Assembly (NCBI GenBank): GCA_029978815.1
Contig: JAPOIQ010000100.1
Coordinates: 1-5,475 of the forward strand
DNA length: 5,475 nt
Source: a bacterium
GTDB taxonomy: Bacteria > Actinomycetota > Acidimicrobiia > Acidimicrobiales > Ilumatobacteraceae
Reading direction: 5' to 3'
Shown here: positions 1-5,475 of the stretch, piece after piece
Numbering within the stretch: position 1 is the first letter of the stretch
Layout of the letters: every line of letters begins with the position of its first letter
The notes under the pieces: model-generated
Databases searched by the model: none
What the model saw: only the letters and a program-made list of their open reading frames with translations
What the model was told of the DNA's origin: nothing
Translations under genes and position numbers: made by a program

Positions 1-570
1 ATGGAAGGGCGGGCCATCGCCACCCTGGGGTACAGAGGGATGCACAGCTTCGAGATCGCCTTCGACAACTGGCTCGTGCCCGCCGAGAACCTCATCGGCG
101 GCGAGGGCGGCCTCGGTCAAGGCTTCTACATGCAGATGGCCGGGTTCGAGAACGGCCGGCTGCAGACGGCGGCCCGAGCCGTGGGTGTCATGCAGGCTGC
201 CTACGACGCAGCGCTCCAGTACGCGTCAGACCGACAGGTCTTCGGTCAGACCGTGCTCGACTACCAGCTGACCCAAGCGAAGCTCGGCCGCATGAACGCC
301 ATCATCCGGGGTTCCCGCCAGTACGCGTACACGGTCGCCACCATGATGGCCAAGGGGGAGGGCACCCTCGAGGCCTCGATGATCAAGGCGTACGTGTGCA
401 AGGCAGCCGAATGGGTGACCCGTGAGGCGATGCAAATCCACGGTGGAATGGGCTACGCAGAGGAATACGCCGTCAGCCGTCTCTTCGTCGACGCTCGAGT
501 GCTCTCAATCTTTGAAGGTGCGGATGAGACGTTGTGTCTCAAGGTCATCGCCCGCCGACTCGGTGCCTAA
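1..570 (+). CDS. Acyl-CoA dehydrogenase, C-terminal part (5' end outside window)
   Basis: This is the end of an FAD-dependent acyl-CoA dehydrogenase, which introduces the alpha-beta double bond into an acyl-CoA thioester during fatty-acid or branched-chain catabolism. The 189 visible residues cover the end of the middle beta domain and the C-terminal helical domain. Visible motifs (numbered from base 1) are DRQVFG at 77-82 and the family signature QIHGGMGY at 145-152, with matching E155, R160 and D164. The IFEGADE segment holds Glu172 at the usual catalytic-base position. Family members are normally at least about 380 residues, so roughly the N-terminal half is missing; the ATG at base 1 is probably an internal methionine. 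The stop is TAA at 568-570, convergent with and 15 bases from the HAD gene. Substrate chain length cannot be told from this part. Family assignment is firm. Confidence 0.95.
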   Translation: MEGRAIATLGYRGMHSFEIAFDNWLVPAENLIGGEGGLGQGFYMQMAGFENGRLQTAARAVGVMQAAYDAALQYASDRQVFGQTVLDYQLTQAKLGRMNAIIRGSRQYAYTVATMMAKGEGTLEASMIKAYVCKAAEWVTREAMQIHGGMGYAEEYAVSRLFVDARVLSIFEGADETLCLKVIARRLGA

Positions 571-585
571 GCAATTCCTCAGAAC

Positions 586-1290
586 TTAGTTCACGAACAG
601 TTCGACAAGATCGCCGACAGATCTGACGCGGGCGAAATCTGCCCCCTCGTGATCGTCAAACGGATCGATCAGCACTGGCACGAGACCTGCGGCTCTTGAG
701 CCGTTGACGTCCATACTCACTGAGTCGCCAACATAAAGGATCCGTTCTCGAGGCGACTCTGAATGCTCCACCAACGCAAATTCAAAAATTTGCGGGTCCG
801 GCTTGGCAACTCCGACAACCTCGGAATCGATGATGATTCTCATCGACACGAGGGGGCCTTCACCTCGCTGGCACACCCCTGCCCATTCGAGCACCCACTC
901 GATTTGCCCTGCAGCATTTGACACCACTGACATCGGAACCCCGTGTCGTTCAAGGACGCCGATCGCATCAACATTTTCCGCGATTGGATAACGCCAAAGA
1001 TCTGCTGACCTCGTGCGTTCAAGCAACCTTGCAGCGATCGCGGTCATCGTCGGATCAACCCCAACGGTCTCAACGTACGTCTCGTTGTACGTTTGCCAAT
1101 TTGACTCAGCATCATCTGCACGAGATTTTGCGGCCATTGCGGCGTAATGCCCCCGGCGATGCTGTTCGAGATCGAGTGAGCCGCCAAAGGGCGCAAGGAG
1201 CGGAGCGATCACTGTGGGGTCGGGCAGCACAAAGACTCCACCGGCATCAAAAATGATCGCGTCATAAGACCCAGCTGTCAGCTCAGACAT
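586..1290 (-). CDS. HAD-superfamily hydrolase (phosphatase-like, class IA type)
   Basis: A 234-residue haloacid-dehalogenase-like hydrolase, a family that mostly cleaves phosphate esters through an aspartyl intermediate. The motifs are all present: motif I IIFDAGGV with nucleophile Asp15, motif II VVSNAAG with Ser124, motif III Lys163 in VAKPDP, and motif IV VGDSVSMD with Asp189 and Asp194. Residues of about 20-110 form the helical cap expected of class I enzymes. The second acid of motif I (position +2) is Gly17 rather than Asp. A DxGG/DxGN form is known in a subset of the family, so activity is not excluded. I chose the ATG at 1290 over the TTG at 1293 because GGAG lies 8 bases upstream and the ATG forms a TGATG junction with the dihydropyrimidinase stop. 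That junction implies translational coupling. The substrate is unknown; processing a product of cyclic-amide catabolism is only a guess from position. Confidence 0.9.
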   Translation of the reverse strand: MSELTAGSYDAIIFDAGGVFVLPDPTVIAPLLAPFGGSLDLEQHRRGHYAAMAAKSRADDAESNWQTYNETYVETVGVDPTMTAIAARLLERTRSADLWRYPIAENVDAIGVLERHGVPMSVVSNAAGQIEWVLEWAGVCQRGEGPLVSMRIIIDSEVVGVAKPDPQIFEFALVEHSESPRERILYVGDSVSMDVNGSRAAGLVPVLIDPFDDHEGADFARVRSVGDLVELFVN

Positions 1291-2708
1291 CAACGCAGCT
1301 CCGCGGAAAGCCCGCGCTTGAGGAACTGACCGTGACCAACGGTTCCCACGAATTGATCGTTCTCGATGAGAATTTTTCCCCGACTCATCACCGTCTCGAC
1401 TCGTCCATCAACGACAAAGCCTTCAAAGGCTGAGTGATCCATATTCATGTGGTGCTTGTCGTTGATCCCGATCGTGGTTGTCGCATTTGGATCCCAAATG
1501 ACGATGTCAGCATCTGCACCCGGCAAAATTTCGCCCTTCTGAGGATGCATACCGAAGAGACGAGCCGGTGTCGTACAGCATGTTTCCACCCAACGTTCAA
1601 GAGTGATTTCGCCGTTCACAACACCCTGGAACATCAGCTCCATACGGTGTTCAACGCCACCGATGCCATTTGGAATCGCTGTGAAGTCTCCGAGACCGAG
1701 TTCTTTCTGATCTTTCATACAGAACGGGCAATGATCGGTCGACACCACGGCGAGGTCGTCATTGCGAAGTCCTGTCCATAGGTCTCGTTGGTGATGATCA
1801 TGAGATGAGCGAAGCGGGGTGGAACATACCCACTTCGCCCCTTCAAAGCCGGGTTGCGCAAGGTGCTCTTCAAGACTGAGCCACAGGTACTGCGGACAGG
1901 TTTCTGCGAATACGTTCTGCCCACGGTGACGGGCTCGAGCAACTTCTTCCAACGCGTCCGCAGCTGAGAGGTGAACGATGTACAACGGAGCGTCACCGGC
2001 GACCTTCGCCAGTTGCACGGCACGATGTGTTGCTTCACCTTCCAGTTCTGGCGGGCGAGTTAACGCGTGGAAGATGGGGTCGGTGTCACCCTTCGCAATC
2101 GCTTGAGCTCGAAGGACGTCGATGGCGATGCCGTTCTCCGCGTGCATCATCGTCATCACACCGAGCTCACCAGCCACCTGCATTGCTCGAAGAATCTGAC
2201 CATCATCGGAGTAGTAGGCCCCGGGATACGCCATGAACAACTTGATGCTCGATACACCTTCACGTTCAACGAGTTGGCGAATTGCGAGGAGCGATTCATC
2301 ATCGACACCCCCAATGGTCTGATGAAAGGCGTAGTCGATCGCACAGTTACCTGCCGCTTCACCATGGCGGGCCTCGAGCCCATCCATCACCCGCTCACCC
2401 ACCTGTTGGGAAGCAAAATCCACAATGGTCGTCACCCCACCCCAGGCGGCCGCAATTGTTCCGGTCTCAAAGGTGTCAGAAGAAAACGTTGGACCCATCG
2501 GAAGTTGCATATGGGTGTGCACGTCCACCCCACCGGGAATGACATAACGGGCAGCCGCATCAATCGTGCGATCTGCAGTAATACCAAGTGCCTCAACAGC
2601 GGACGGCTCAAAGAGCCCAACAACTATCTCGCCATCAACAAGGACATCTGCTGCCCACGAACCACTTGGAGACACGACCGTGCCATTGCGTATGAGAATT
2701 CGGCCCAC
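1290..2708 (-). CDS. hydA: Dihydropyrimidinase / D-hydantoinase
   Basis: A 472-residue cytosolic zinc amidohydrolase that opens cyclic amides (5,6-dihydrouracil, dihydrothymine or 5-substituted hydantoins) to N-carbamoyl amino acids. All binuclear-metal ligands are visible: His64 and His66 in DVHTH, the lysine to be carboxylated at 156 in SIKLFMAYPG, His189 in MMHAEN, His246 in IVHLSA, and Asp325 in STDHCPF. Substrate-binding positions known in the family are also present: Tyr161, Ser296 in CSTPLR, and Asn347 in NGIGGVEHR. The C-terminal WDPNAT and HHMNMDHSAFEG stretches and the full length are typical. The start is GTG; an in-frame TAA 25-27 bases upstream (2735-2733) rules out a much longer protein. 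No Shine-Dalgarno is seen, but TACCAT ends six bases upstream. It follows a 182-residue unknown gene by 58 bases and overlaps the HAD gene by one base. No carbamoylase is in the window, so hydantoin versus pyrimidine substrate cannot be decided. Confidence 0.93.
   Translation of the reverse strand: MGRILIRNGTVVSPSGSWAADVLVDGEIVVGLFEPSAVEALGITADRTIDAAARYVIPGGVDVHTHMQLPMGPTFSSDTFETGTIAAAWGGVTTIVDFASQQVGERVMDGLEARHGEAAGNCAIDYAFHQTIGGVDDESLLAIRQLVEREGVSSIKLFMAYPGAYYSDDGQILRAMQVAGELGVMTMMHAENGIAIDVLRAQAIAKGDTDPIFHALTRPPELEGEATHRAVQLAKVAGDAPLYIVHLSAADALEEVARARHRGQNVFAETCPQYLWLSLEEHLAQPGFEGAKWVCSTPLRSSHDHHQRDLWTGLRNDDLAVVSTDHCPFCMKDQKELGLGDFTAIPNGIGGVEHRMELMFQGVVNGEITLERWVETCCTTPARLFGMHPQKGEILPGADADIVIWDPNATTTIGINDKHHMNMDHSAFEGFVVDGRVETVMSRGKILIENDQFVGTVGHGQFLKRGLSAELR
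1299..1302 (-). promoter_or_regulatory. Ribosome binding site of the HAD gene
   Basis: GGAG on the minus strand, 8 bases before the ATG at 1290 and inside the last codons of the dihydropyrimidinase gene. It supports the ATG over the overlapping TTG at 1293, which would have only 5 bases of spacing. It contrasts with the two upstream minus-strand genes, whose starts have no such site. Confidence 0.6.
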
Positions 2709-2714
2709 GTTGAG

Positions 2715-2720
2715 ATGGTA
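2715..2720 (-). promoter_or_regulatory. Candidate -10 element, leaderless dihydropyrimidinase transcript
   Basis: Minus-strand TACCAT fits the actinobacterial TANNNT -10 pattern and is followed by exactly six bases and then the GTG at 2708, so transcription could begin on the start codon. There is no convincing -35 at 16-19 bases. The gene has no ribosome binding site, which fits a leaderless message. If this is real, dihydropyrimidinase and HAD can be transcribed independently of the upstream gene. Confidence 0.35.
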
Positions 2721-2735
2721 GTTGTCAATCGATTA

Positions 2736-2753
2736 CGAGGACAGACAACCTCG
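2736..2753. repeat. Inverted repeat upstream of dihydropyrimidinase
   Basis: CGAGG and CCTCG, perfectly complementary 5-base arms around an 8-base spacer, lie 28-45 bases upstream of the GTG at 2708, in the 58-base gap between genes. The position overlaps where a -35 region would be, so it might be an operator half-site pair. No T-run follows on either strand, so it is not a good terminator. Arms this short can occur by chance. Confidence 0.25.
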
Positions 2754-2766
2754 CCACCGAGTGTTC

Positions 2767-3315
2767 TCAGATGGCAGATCGCCGCAGAAGTTCTGCAGCA
2801 AACGGGGCTGCTCGGCCGCCGTCAATCACAATCACACCGTCGACCGAGCATTCCACCGCAGTGTCGCCGCGGGACTTCAAGCCTTCAACAACCCGCTCGA
2901 CGTATTGGGCAGGAATTCGTGACCCCGCAGGAACATTCACCATCACTGGAATCTCAAGCGCCTGAGCCTCTGCAAAACGGTTGTACTCATTGTCGACAAG
3001 TATGAGGAAGTCGCCATGGGCGGCAGCCGCTTCGACCCGCCATCCGTCGTGTTCAACTTCTTGTTGTGGCATGAGGAGATCGTCCCTCAATTGCTGTGCC
3101 AGGTGCACCGGATCAGCCGCAAGCACAAGCTGGGAGGCAGCCCACCACAACGGAGCTGCATCCGGGCGACGATGCAACAGCCGTCGTGCCGCCACCGACA
3201 GTTCGGCGCCCTCGAGACCCCATCCTCCAACAAGATCAACAAATTCGATCGCAACCGACCATGCGTCAGCCCGTTGATGACGGGCGACAGAGCGCAAATA
3301 TTCCAACGGGTGCAC
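2767..3315 (-). CDS. Conserved hypothetical protein, 182 residues
   Basis: I do not recognise a characterised family. The start HPLEYLRSVAR, followed by an Ala/Leu/Arg-rich helical region and the segment PDAAPLWWAASQ at about 51-62, resembles uncharacterised actinobacterial proteins I recall. Some of those are distantly likened to the N-terminal part of eIF2B/MtnA-type proteins, but that link is weak. The second half (about 100-182) alternates hydrophobic strands and helices, for example IPVMVNVPAGSRIP and VDGVIVIDGG, suggesting a small alpha/beta domain. No signal peptide, membrane segment or obvious catalytic motif is seen. The GTG start is chosen because the recalled relatives begin at HPLE and because TACTGT ends six bases upstream. 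The frame stays open for 32 codons further upstream without an ATG or GTG. It is first in the minus-strand block, 58 bases before dihydropyrimidinase. Function unknown. Confidence 0.75.
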   Translation of the reverse strand: MHPLEYLRSVARHQRADAWSVAIEFVDLVGGWGLEGAELSVAARRLLHRRPDAAPLWWAASQLVLAADPVHLAQQLRDDLLMPQQEVEHDGWRVEAAAAHGDFLILVDNEYNRFAEAQALEIPVMVNVPAGSRIPAQYVERVVEGLKSRGDTAVECSVDGVIVIDGGRAAPFAAELLRRSAI

Positions 3316-3321
3316 GACGCC

Positions 3322-3351
3322 ACAGTACAGATCAATCCAACGAACCGTCAG
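3322..3351 (-). promoter_or_regulatory. Candidate leaderless promoter of the 182-residue gene
   Basis: Reading the minus strand, CTGACG (3351-3346) is a -35-like hexamer, followed by an 18-base spacer and TACTGT (3327-3322), which fits TANNNT. Exactly six bases then separate it from the GTG at 3315. There is no Shine-Dalgarno upstream of that GTG, so a transcript beginning on the start codon is the simplest reading. Inferred from pattern and spacing only. Confidence 0.4.
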
Positions 3352-3390
3352 AACGAGCTGCGGCTTCTCTCCTGCGACTTCGCCATGATG

Positions 3391-3421
3391 TTGGTGGGCT
3401 CCACCCCTAACTCGCTACGAT
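3391..3421 (+). promoter_or_regulatory. Candidate promoter of the thioredoxin-fold/hrpB pair
   Basis: TACGAT at 3416-3421 matches TANNNT and ends eight bases before the GTG at 3430; TTGGTG at 3391-3396 is a possible -35 with a long 19-base spacer. This would give a leader of about 0-2 bases. It is weaker than the two minus-strand examples because the spacing is off by two, and it depends on the choice of start codon. Confidence 0.25.
3393..3405. repeat. Inverted repeat in the divergent intergenic region
   Basis: GGTGG-GCT-CCACC is a perfect 5-base palindromic pair around a 3-base centre. It lies 25-37 bases upstream of the GTG at 3430 and overlaps the tentative plus-strand -35. It could be an operator for one or both divergent units, or chance. 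If translation instead began at the ATG at 3385, it would lie inside the coding region. Confidence 0.25.
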
Positions 3422-3429
3422 CGCATCTT

Positions 3430-3918
3430 GTGGCAGTGAAACTTGCTGATGATCTCAACTTGCAACCAATCGGCCGCGATGGTCGTGCGCTCTCTGAGTG
3501 GCTGACGACGTTCCACATGGCAACGGTCGTCCTTGACCCCTACACAAATGAGAGTTCGTGGATACTGAAATCCGCCGTTCGGCTGCTGGAAGAACTTCGC
3601 GGTTGCCACGCCCGTGTCAATCTTCTCCTCACCTCAGATGAGGCCGACACGCGCCAATTTCTCGGCCCAATCGCAGATCAGTTCCTCACCTTTATCGACC
3701 CTGATCGAACGGTCGTGAAAGCACTCGGCATCTCAGCCATCCCGGCATTCGCATTCATTCGGGTTGACGGCTCCGTCGATGCAATCGCAGAAGGCTGGAA
3801 CCCTGCGGAATGGCGGAAGGTGGCAGAAGCCATCACAGCGGCAACGGCGTGGAAGACACCCACTATCCCGCTGCCAGGCGACCCTGTCGCATTCGCGGGT
3901 TCTCCCGCTCTCGGCTGA
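3430..3918 (+). CDS. Thioredoxin-fold protein without CXXC, uncharacterised
   Basis: A 162-residue protein with a thioredoxin-like layout. The first strand (TVVLDPYT, about 32-39) leads into a helix, a second strand (ARVNLLLTSDE, 61-71) follows, and then a DPDR segment (90-93). SAIPAFAFI comes next, with Pro105 where the cis-proline lies, then GSVDAIAEGW and a terminal helix. Where thioredoxins carry CXXC there is DPYTNESSW (36-44). The only cysteine is Cys59, so disulphide exchange is unlikely. No signal peptide is seen, so it is probably cytosolic. I recall similar uncharacterised actinobacterial proteins beginning near LADDL and containing GRDGR, which favours the GTG at 3430 (or 3436). 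ATG codons at 3385 and 3388 would add 15 or 14 residues, but also lack a ribosome binding site. hrpB starts 7 bases after the stop, so the two are probably cotranscribed. A binding or scaffold role is inference. Confidence 0.75.
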   Translation: MAVKLADDLNLQPIGRDGRALSEWLTTFHMATVVLDPYTNESSWILKSAVRLLEELRGCHARVNLLLTSDEADTRQFLGPIADQFLTFIDPDRTVVKALGISAIPAFAFIRVDGSVDAIAEGWNPAEWRKVAEAITAATAWKTPTIPLPGDPVAFAGSPALG

Positions 3919-3925
3919 ATCACCC

Positions 3926-5475
3926 GTGAGCAGCCCAACGTCCCACGACTTTTCGCTGCCCGACCTTCCTATTCAGGCAATTCTTGATGACATCGGTGAA
4001 ACACTCGGACTGACTCGCCGATGCGTCATCACTGCCCCACCGGGCGCAGGAAAATCAACGCTCGTTCCACTACACCTTCTCGGCGACCCTCGAATCAATG
4101 GCCGCATCGTCGTGCTCGAACCTCGACGGGTAGCAGCCCGAGCAGTTGCTCAGCGCATGGCTGATCTCTCAGGAACAACACTTGGGGAACTTGTTGGCTA
4201 CCGAACCCGCGACGAGGCCATCATCGGCGATCGAGCAAAGATTGAAGTGGTCACCGAAGGAATCCTCACTCGACGGCTACAACACGACCCCGAACTACCC
4301 GGCATCGGTGCTCTCATTTTTGACGAGGTTCACGAACGAAACCTCACCACAGATCTCGGACTCGCATTTAGTCTCGAAGTTGGTGCAACCCTTCGACCCG
4401 ATCTCGCCATCTGCGCGATGTCTGCAACCGCCGACACCGATCGAATGAGTCGGTTGCTCGACGGGGCGGCCGTGCTCTCATGCGAGGGGCGCCAATACGA
4501 CATTGACCTCCGCTGGCGACCGATGAGCAACAACCGTCGAAACGCACGACAGCCGACCTCAAACGAACTCATTGGCGCACTGTCAGCTGTCATTGTTGAA
4601 GCGCTGTCCACTGACCACGGCGACCTGTTGGTCTTCCTGCCTGGCATCGGAGAGATCAATCGTCTCAGGGACGCACTGCGCAATGTCATCGGCGACAACA
4701 TTTCTGTTCACCGTCTCGCAGGGTCGATCCCTAAAGACGAACAAGACGCATCACTTCGGCGTGAGCACCAAACTCGCAGCATCATTCTCTCCACCGACAT
4801 CGCCGAAACATCATTGACGGTCGACAGGGTGGGAGTCGTCATCGACTCAGGCCTCGTTCGCGCACCACGTTTCGATAGCCGAACCGGCATGACTCGACTC
4901 ACGACAATTTCGACAAGCCGTTCATCAGCAGAGCAACGCTCAGGTCGTGCCGGCCGCACCGGACCAGGAGTTGCGTACCGGCTCTGGAGCAAAGTTGAAC
5001 ACGGCAGCCGGCTCGCATTTCCTGAACCAGAAATCAACTCGGTTGAGCTCAGCAATTTCGCTCTCGAAATTGCGAAATGGGGAGGTGACCCAACACAACT
5101 TCGCCTGCCTACACAGCCATCAGCAGCATCACTCAAGACTGCACACCAGCTCCTCACCACTCTGGGAGCAATAGATGCCGACGGTCTCACCGCAGTCGGC
5201 GAACACATGCTGCGGTTGCCGCTTCACCCGAGATTGTCAAGGATGGTGATCGCACAACCCACCGCAACCGCCGTTGCTGTTGCAGCTCTCCTCGACGAAG
5301 GAGACATCGCCACCGGTCTACCCGACGACCGTCCCGTAGATCTCACCGAACGCGTTGAAGCGCTTATCGATCATTCGAGTACCAACCTTGATATCGATCG
5401 AAATCGACTGCGTCGAGTCCACCAACGCTGCGAGGATCTCGCCCGGCGGGCCGGAATCAACTTCTCACTTGGTGC
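3926..5475 (+). CDS. hrpB: ATP-dependent helicase HrpB (3' end outside window)
   Basis: The first 516 codons, open without a stop to the window edge, of a DEAH/RHA-type superfamily 2 helicase of the HrpB group. Such proteins are usually about 800 residues or more, so the C-terminal HrpB domain is missing. Visible motifs: I APPGAGKST with Lys43; Ia LEPRRVAAR at 64-72; Ib TEGIL at 110-114; II DEVH at 133-136; III MSAT at 165-168; IV LVFLPG at 235-240; V STDIAETSLTVD at 289-300; VI QRSGRAGRTGPG at 337-348. An HA2-like region follows from about residue 390, including the linker LRLPTQPS and GEHMLRLPLHPRLS. Motif II reads DEVH instead of DEAH. GTG 3926 is chosen because it comes 7 bases after the upstream stop and leaves a short tail before the helicase core. 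No Shine-Dalgarno is seen, so reinitiation is likely. The family is thought to act on RNA; its physiological role is poorly defined. Confidence 0.93.
   Translation, partial: MSSPTSHDFSLPDLPIQAILDDIGETLGLTRRCVITAPPGAGKSTLVPLHLLGDPRINGRIVVLEPRRVAARAVAQRMADLSGTTLGELVGYRTRDEAIIGDRAKIEVVTEGILTRRLQHDPELPGIGALIFDEVHERNLTTDLGLAFSLEVGATLRPDLAICAMSATADTDRMSRLLDGAAVLSCEGRQYDIDLRWRPMSNNRRNARQPTSNELIGALSAVIVEALSTDHGDLLVFLPGIGEINRLRDALRNVIGDNISVHRLAGSIPKDEQDASLRREHQTRSIILSTDIAETSLTVDRVGVVIDSGLVRAPRFDSRTGMTRLTTISTSRSSAEQRSGRAGRTGPGVAYRLWSKVEHGSRLAFPEPEINSVELSNFALEIAKWGGDPTQLRLPTQPSAASLKTAHQLLTTLGAIDADGLTAVGEHMLRLPLHPRLSRMVIAQPTATAVAVAALLDEGDIATGLPDDRPVDLTERVEALIDHSSTNLDIDRNRLRRVHQRCEDLARRAGINFSLG

Noticed and set aside
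567..589. CTAAG/CTTAG inverted repeat between the convergent acyl-CoA dehydrogenase and HAD genes, as a bidirectional terminator
   Set aside because: The stem is only five AT-leaning pairs with a 13-base loop and no T-run. The arms are largely explained by the two TAA stop codons facing each other.
2723..2728. Perfect minus-strand TTGACA, as a -35 box for dihydropyrimidinase
   Set aside because: It is only two bases from the TACCAT candidate -10, and at 17 bases downstream the sequence is GGCCGA inside the gene, which is not a -10.
2067..3005. Long plus-strand open frame of 312 codons
   Set aside because: It lies opposite the well-supported dihydropyrimidinase and the 182-residue gene. Its translation has no recognisable motifs and is rich in His, Arg and Ser as expected for an antisense shadow.
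3016..3384. N-terminal extension of the thioredoxin-fold frame back to an ATG at 3016
   Set aside because: This part is antisense to the 182-residue gene and does not look like protein from a real domain. The thioredoxin-like sequence and the recalled relatives begin only around 3430.
3348..3386. Twelve-codon minus-strand ATG frame upstream of the 182-residue gene, as a possible leader peptide
   Set aside because: There is no ribosome binding site at suitable spacing and no run of regulatory codons, and it would lie upstream of the likely transcription start.
3316..3411. Upstream in-frame extension of the 182-residue gene, including a plausible-looking LVLTVRWIDLYC stretch
   Set aside because: There is no ATG or GTG in the extension, only rare candidates such as CTG or ATT. 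The HPLE start fits recalled relatives, and a promoter-like TACTGT lies within it. Not excluded entirely.
4708..5208. Minus-strand frame of 166 codons inside hrpB
   Set aside because: It is antisense to conserved helicase motifs V and VI on the plus strand and has no recognisable domain of its own.

Overview
The window looks like a chromosomal segment of a moderately GC-rich actinobacterium. The best guess is an Acidimicrobiia-type lineage, inferred from recalled resemblance of the two uncharacterised proteins to actinobacterial families, from the repeated use of GTG starts, and from apparent leaderless promoters. No sequence search was possible. There are no RNA genes, mobile elements or CRISPR arrays, and no gene-free stretch longer than about 115 bases.

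Layout: (1) 1-570, plus strand: the C-terminal half of an acyl-CoA dehydrogenase, cut by the left edge. (2) 586-3315, minus strand: a three-gene block read right to left. It starts with an uncharacterised 182-residue protein, followed after 58 bases by a complete dihydropyrimidinase/D-hydantoinase with all metal ligands. A HAD-family hydrolase comes last, its start codon sharing one base with the dihydropyrimidinase stop. (3) 3316-3429: a divergent intergenic region with candidate promoters facing both ways. (4) 3430-5475, plus strand: a small thioredoxin-fold protein lacking a CXXC motif. Seven bases later begins a large HrpB-type DEAH-family helicase that runs off the right edge; its first 516 codons are present.

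The minus-strand block suggests catabolism of cyclic amides (dihydropyrimidines or hydantoins) with a translationally coupled phosphatase-like partner of unknown substrate. No carbamoylase or transporter lies in the window to complete the pathway. The plus-strand pair suggests an RNA-helicase operon whose first member is a redox-inactive thioredoxin-fold protein. The most interesting structural signal is at the first two minus-strand genes. Each has a GTG start with no Shine-Dalgarno sequence and a TANNNT hexamer ending exactly six bases upstream, which is the geometry of leaderless transcripts. The coupled HAD gene instead has a clear GGAG.
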